Below, one piece after another: positions 5,582 to 7,772 of a DNA stretch of 7,772 nt; the first letter of the stretch is position 1, and every line of letters starts with the position of its first letter. The notes beneath the pieces are model-generated. The model saw only the letters and a program-made list of their open reading frames with translations. It was not told where the DNA came from and searched no databases. The position numbers and the translations under genes were made by a program. This stretch comes from Xanthobacteraceae bacterium (GTDB lineage: Bacteria; Pseudomonadota; Alphaproteobacteria; Rhizobiales; Xanthobacteraceae): the NCBI GenBank assembly GCA_030039105.1, contig JASHQO010000209.1, positions 1 through 7,772 on the forward strand. The letters are read 5' to 3'.

Positions 5582-6463
5582 GGCTACCCGGAAGGGCCCC
5601 AATATCAGGGCGTTTCAAAAGCGGTTCCCGGACGAAGATACCTGCCTGGAACACCTCATGCGGACGCGGTTTGGCGAGCGTCTGACGTGCTTCAAGTGCC
5701 AGAAGCAGGCGATCTATTATCGGGTCAAAAAGCGCCGCTCATTCGAGTGCGAGCATTGCGGCTATCAGGTCTATCCCACGGCCGGCACGCCATTCGAGAG
5801 CACCCGGACGCCGTTGCGCGACTGGTTTTTCGTCATGTTCCTGTTCTGCGCGTCGCGCAACGGCGTGGCAGCAAAAGAGGTTCAGCGCCAACTCGGCGTC
5901 ACGTACAAAACCGCGTGGCGGATGTGCAACCTGATCCGCAAGTACATGGGCTACGTTGACGGCGACTATCCGCTCGGTGGTCCCGGCAAGACGGTCGAGG
6001 TGGACGAAACCTACATCGGTGGCAAGAGCCATGTGGCAGGCGGCCACGACAAAATGGGCGTGCTCGGCATGGTCGAGCGCAACGGCGATGTTCTGACGTG
6101 CCGATTGAGGCGCGCGCTCACCGCGACCTGTTGCCGCCTATCGTGAAATTCGTGAAGCCGGGATCAAAGGTCTACACGGACGATTGGCGCGGCTATGAGG
6201 CTTTGACCGAACGCTTCGGCTATGAGCATGACTCGGTCAATCACTCGGCGAAAGAGTACGTGCGCGGTGACGTGCACACGAACACGATTGAAGGATTTTG
6301 GGCGAACGTGAAGCGCAGGATCAACGGGACTTACGTTTGGGTTTCGCGGAAGCACCTGCAGACTTACCTGCGCGAGTTCGAGTATCGCCATAACCTGCGC
6401 CAGCACCCGGACTTGATGTTTGAGTACCTTTTGCAGGCTTTTCCGAAGGTTCGGGTTGCGTAG
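5580..6463 (+). pseudogene. IS1595 (ISXO2-like) family DDE transposase, frameshifted
   Basis: The N-terminal part (GTG start at 5580) has the family's zinc ribbon, with cysteines 37, 40, 57 and 60 (TCFKC ... CEHCG). Next come an HTH-like segment (AAKEVQRQLGVTYKTAWRM) and the first catalytic Asp at 142 in VDETYIGG. After about codon 173 (position 6098) this frame goes off-family and stops at 6146. The rest continues in the -1 frame: AHRDLLPPIVKF, the second Asp block VYTDDWRGY, the third acidic block HTNTIEGFW, and a normal C-terminus (LREFEYRHNLR), ending TAG at 6461-6463. Joined, the two parts give about 294 codons, a usual family length, so a single missing base near 6099 explains the break. 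No slippery heptamer is visible at the junction, so recent inactivation is more likely than programmed frameshifting. The ribosome site is inside an inverted repeat. Confidence 0.9.
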
Positions 6464-6501
6464 TCATCGCATGCAAGAGGCGGTCGAAGCGTTTTTTGAC
6501 G

Positions 6502-7329
6502 CTATCTTGCTTCATTCAAGTCCTTCCTGATTTCCTGAATTCGCATCGGCGTAGCTACAGCCCACTTATAAAAATCAGAAGCTCTTGATTGGAGTTGAGC
6601 GGCCATAATTCCCAAAATCCGCTGACTTGGCATATCTAACGGCGTTACGATCCCGGGTATCCATTGCGTGGAATTTCTTATTTCTGATGCTACCGTTTGA
6701 GCCAGATTACCCTGTTTAGCGTCGATTATGTAATTGACCTCCTCTTGATAGTATCCAGCTTCGTCTTGAATCGTGTCAATTTCAGCGCCGAACTTGTTTG
6801 CTCGCTCTGCAAACTCTCGCAGTTGGCGGATGGTTTCTTGGGTTCCGAGAGTATTTAATTTCTGCCGGATTACCGAAGCCGTGCAGTACTTATAGATTTC
6901 GGTGGCAAGCGGAGCACCTTCGGAAGCGACTACTTCCGAAATTCTTTGAATCACTGGGGTTAGCTTAGGAAGATCGGCGTTGGAGTATTTTCGCTGCGGT
7001 TTTGGAGACGGTGGCGTCGGCTCTTTCGGCGGTTCCGTTGCCGGCGGAGAGACAATTGCAATAGGCTCCGGCTGACTCCCAAATTTCAAGCCGAGCCCAT
7101 AAGCACCAAACGCAATTGCGATTGCCGCAACAGCACAGCAAATTATTATGAACTGCCAGGAGGCCATGCCCCGCTTTTTAGCGATTCGTTGGTTTTGATG
7201 CCAACGAATCACAAAATATACGGCGAAGCCGAGCGCTATTAGCCACGCTATCAAGGTGGTGGGTCCAAACAGTTCAGCCGTCCAGTTGGCGGCGAGATTT
7301 TCAATGAAGGTCCAGACCCACGGTGCCAT
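6502..7329 (-). CDS. Two-helix membrane protein with proline-rich linker, unknown function
   Basis: This 275-residue protein is not one I recognise. I start it at the ATG at 7329 because GGGAG lies 8 bases upstream; an ATG at 7344 adds GDVR and has a poorer site. Predicted layout: helix 1 about 24-42, a basic loop (RWHQNQRIAKKRG), helix 2 about 59-80, a proline-rich linker about 87-113 (PPATEPPKEPTPPSPKP), then a largely helical domain from 115 to the end. The positive loop should face the cytoplasm, placing the C-terminal domain in the periplasm. The C-terminal domain has amphipathic helices (TIRQLREFAERANKF) and one Cys. The gene is AT-richer than its surroundings: I counted 24 G/C in 6721-6780, against 41 in 1921-1980. 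It lies between the IS remnant (tail to tail) and recA (divergent), which suggests transfer. Confidence 0.75.
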   Translation of the reverse strand: MAPWVWTFIENLAANWTAELFGPTTLIAWLIALGFAVYFVIRWHQNQRIAKKRGMASWQFIIICCAVAAIAIAFGAYGLGLKFGSQPEPIAIVSPPATEPPKEPTPPSPKPQRKYSNADLPKLTPVIQRISEVVASEGAPLATEIYKYCTASVIRQKLNTLGTQETIRQLREFAERANKFGAEIDTIQDEAGYYQEEVNYIIDAKQGNLAQTVASEIRNSTQWIPGIVTPLDMPSQRILGIMAAQLQSRASDFYKWAVATPMRIQEIRKDLNEAR

Positions 7330-7348
7330 GCGAACGTCTCCCATAACC

Positions 7349-7362
7349 CACTAGAGCTAGTG
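7349..7362. promoter_or_regulatory. Short palindrome upstream of the membrane-protein gene
   Basis: CACTAG and CTAGTG pair perfectly across a two-base AG centre, about 20 bases upstream of the chosen start codon at 7329. The symmetry and position fit an operator or a leader hairpin. With six-base arms this could also be chance. Confidence 0.3.
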
Positions 7363-7433
7363 CGTTCTCGTTCGCAATACAGTCTAATCATGCTACATGT
7401 TCCTAGGGGATATATCAGCCCACCCCCGGAAAA

Positions 7434-7448
7434 GAACATATTGCGAAC
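7434..7448. promoter_or_regulatory. LexA (SOS) box of recA
   Basis: GAAC at 7434-7437 and GAAC at 7445-7448 with seven bases between: the exact direct-repeat LexA site of alphaproteobacteria (GAAC-N7-GAAC). It overlaps the proposed -35 of recA, so bound LexA would block polymerase until DNA damage triggers its cleavage. A further GAAC occurs at 7452-7455. Confidence 0.88.
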
Positions 7449-7469
7449 ATAGAACAGATCGTGTACAGT
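7441..7469 (+). promoter_or_regulatory. Probable recA promoter
   Basis: TTGCGA (7441-7446), a 17-base spacer and TACAGT (7464-7469). The -10 lies within the perfect 10-base palindrome ACAGTACTGT (7465-7474). Start of transcription is expected near 7476, giving a leader of about 98 bases. The LexA box covers the -35 region. Confidence 0.55.
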
Positions 7470-7489
7470 ACTGTTATCGCCATTGAGCC

Positions 7490-7561
7490 ATGCCGGGAGG
7501 CCGGCGGTGCCCAGAGGTCGCAATGGGCTTCCGTTGTCGGTCATCCGAATCCCGGCCATAA
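7490..7561 (+). CDS. Possible leader ORF (uORF) before recA
   Basis: An ATG at 7490 opens 23 codons ending in TAA at 7559-7561. That stop overlaps the recA ribosome site (AAGGAG, 7560-7565). An internal in-frame ATG at 7523 has a much better ribosome site (AGAGG, 5 bases upstream) and would give a 12-residue, Arg- and Ser-rich peptide (MGFRCRSSESRP). The position would allow translational coupling to recA. In GC-rich DNA an open frame of this size can occur by chance, so this is a candidate only. Confidence 0.3.
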   Translation: MPGGRRCPEVAMGFRCRSSESRP

Positions 7562-7573
7562 GGAGCTAACGCT

Positions 7574-7772
7574 ATGAGCGCTGCAGCACTACGTCTCGTT
7601 GAAGGATCGTCCATGGACAAATCGAAAGCCCTTGATGCGGCGCTCTCCCAGATCGAGCGCAATTTCGGCAAGGGCTCGATCATGCGGCTTGGCAAGAACA
7701 TGCAGTCGCTGGACATCGAGACGGTGTCCACCGGCTCGCTCGGGCTCGATATTGCGCTCGGCGTCGGCGGCC
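7574..7772 (+). CDS. recA: RecA recombinase, N-terminal 66 residues (3' end outside window)
   Basis: RecA forms ATP-dependent filaments on single-stranded DNA, carries out strand exchange and triggers LexA self-cleavage in the SOS response. The visible sequence, MSAAALRLVEGSSMDKSKAL then ALSQIERNFGKGSIMRLG and STGSLGLDIALGVGG, is the standard RecA N-terminal oligomerisation helix leading into the ATPase core. The Walker A loop would follow just past the window's end. The first 13 residues form the short extension usual in rhizobial RecA. The ATG at 7574 is supported by AAGGAG at 7560-7565, eight bases upstream; an internal ATG before DKSKAL has no such site. Control is by the upstream LexA box, possibly with extra control from a structured leader (GCCGGGA at 7492-7498 can pair with TCCCGGC at 7550-7556). 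Confidence 0.97.
   Translation, partial: MSAAALRLVEGSSMDKSKALDAALSQIERNFGKGSIMRLGKNMQSLDIETVSTGSLGLDIALGVGG

Larger units (their letters stand above)
5514..6463 (+). mobile_element. IS1595-family insertion sequence, ends not defined
   Basis: This stretch contains a near full-length but frameshifted IS1595-type transposase gene with its own likely promoter. I could not find matching terminal inverted repeats. The left end may be the palindrome half at 5478-5500, but no inverted match occurs between 6464 and 6540. The right end is therefore either lost or lies further out. The outer limits given are only the promoter and the transposase stop. Confidence 0.6.

Noticed and set aside
6085..6100. 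Programmed -1 frameshift in the transposase
   Set aside because: No X XXY YYZ heptamer or stable following pseudoknot is apparent at the frame switch; a simple base loss explains it. Kept only as an alternative.
6486..6513. Terminator between the transposase and the membrane-protein gene
   Set aside because: Only a 5-bp stem (AGCGT/ACGCT) with a T-rich loop is present. It is too weak to call, although convergent genes meet here.
7364..7377. Second LexA box facing the membrane-protein gene
   Set aside because: The GTTC repeats are two bases apart, not seven, so I do not call it an SOS box; it is listed only as a finding.
7251..7559. Minus-strand frame crossing the recA leader
   Set aside because: It runs across the LexA box and recA promoter, has no recognisable content and overlaps the better supported membrane-protein gene.

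Overview
The window looks like chromosomal DNA from an alphaproteobacterium of the Bradyrhizobium/Nitrobacteraceae type. The evidence is high GC in most genes, a RecA N-terminus of rhizobial type, a GAAC-N7-GAAC LexA box, a DUF3551-type secreted protein, and palindromic intergenic repeats whose chance translations (PDERSDIR, RPRESGDP) I recognise from that group. This assignment is by recognition, not by a search.

Layout. Bases 1-1190 (+ strand) hold the 3' part of an Mrp/ApbC-type iron-sulfur carrier ATPase and a small secreted protein. A large inverted repeat (1199-1282) separates these from a convergent minus-strand block: an N-acyl-D-amino-acid deacylase-family amidohydrolase (1284-2894), a lipoprotein with a collagen-like Gly-X-Y segment (2982-3353) and a DUF3551-like exported protein (3444-3722). 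Bases 3723-5579 are a repeat-rich accessory stretch. It carries three short minus-strand genes: a 63-residue protein with a Gln-rich tail, a 78-residue charged helical protein and a 130-residue lipoprotein. Between and behind them lie pieces of a modular repeat family. Next comes an IS1595-family transposase gene (5580-6463, + strand), broken by one frameshift. An AT-richer minus-strand gene follows (6502-7329), encoding a two-helix membrane protein with a proline-rich linker. The window ends in the first 66 codons of recA (7574 onward), behind an SOS operator, a promoter and a structured leader that contains a possible small ORF.

How the parts relate. I see no complete pathway. Mrp (iron-sulfur assembly) and recA (recombination and SOS) are core genes. 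The material between about 3700 and 7400 reads as an insertion hot spot: dispersed palindromes, an IS remnant and a gene of different base composition. The most informative signals are regulatory or structural: a stem that could hide the transposase start codon only in read-through transcripts, a tail repeat placed directly behind the stop codons of three unrelated genes, a leader ORF ending on the recA ribosome binding site, and a one-base insertion in a tandem repeat that cuts off what would be a charged signal-peptide N-terminus. I did not find clear evidence of a new defence system or other multi-gene system.
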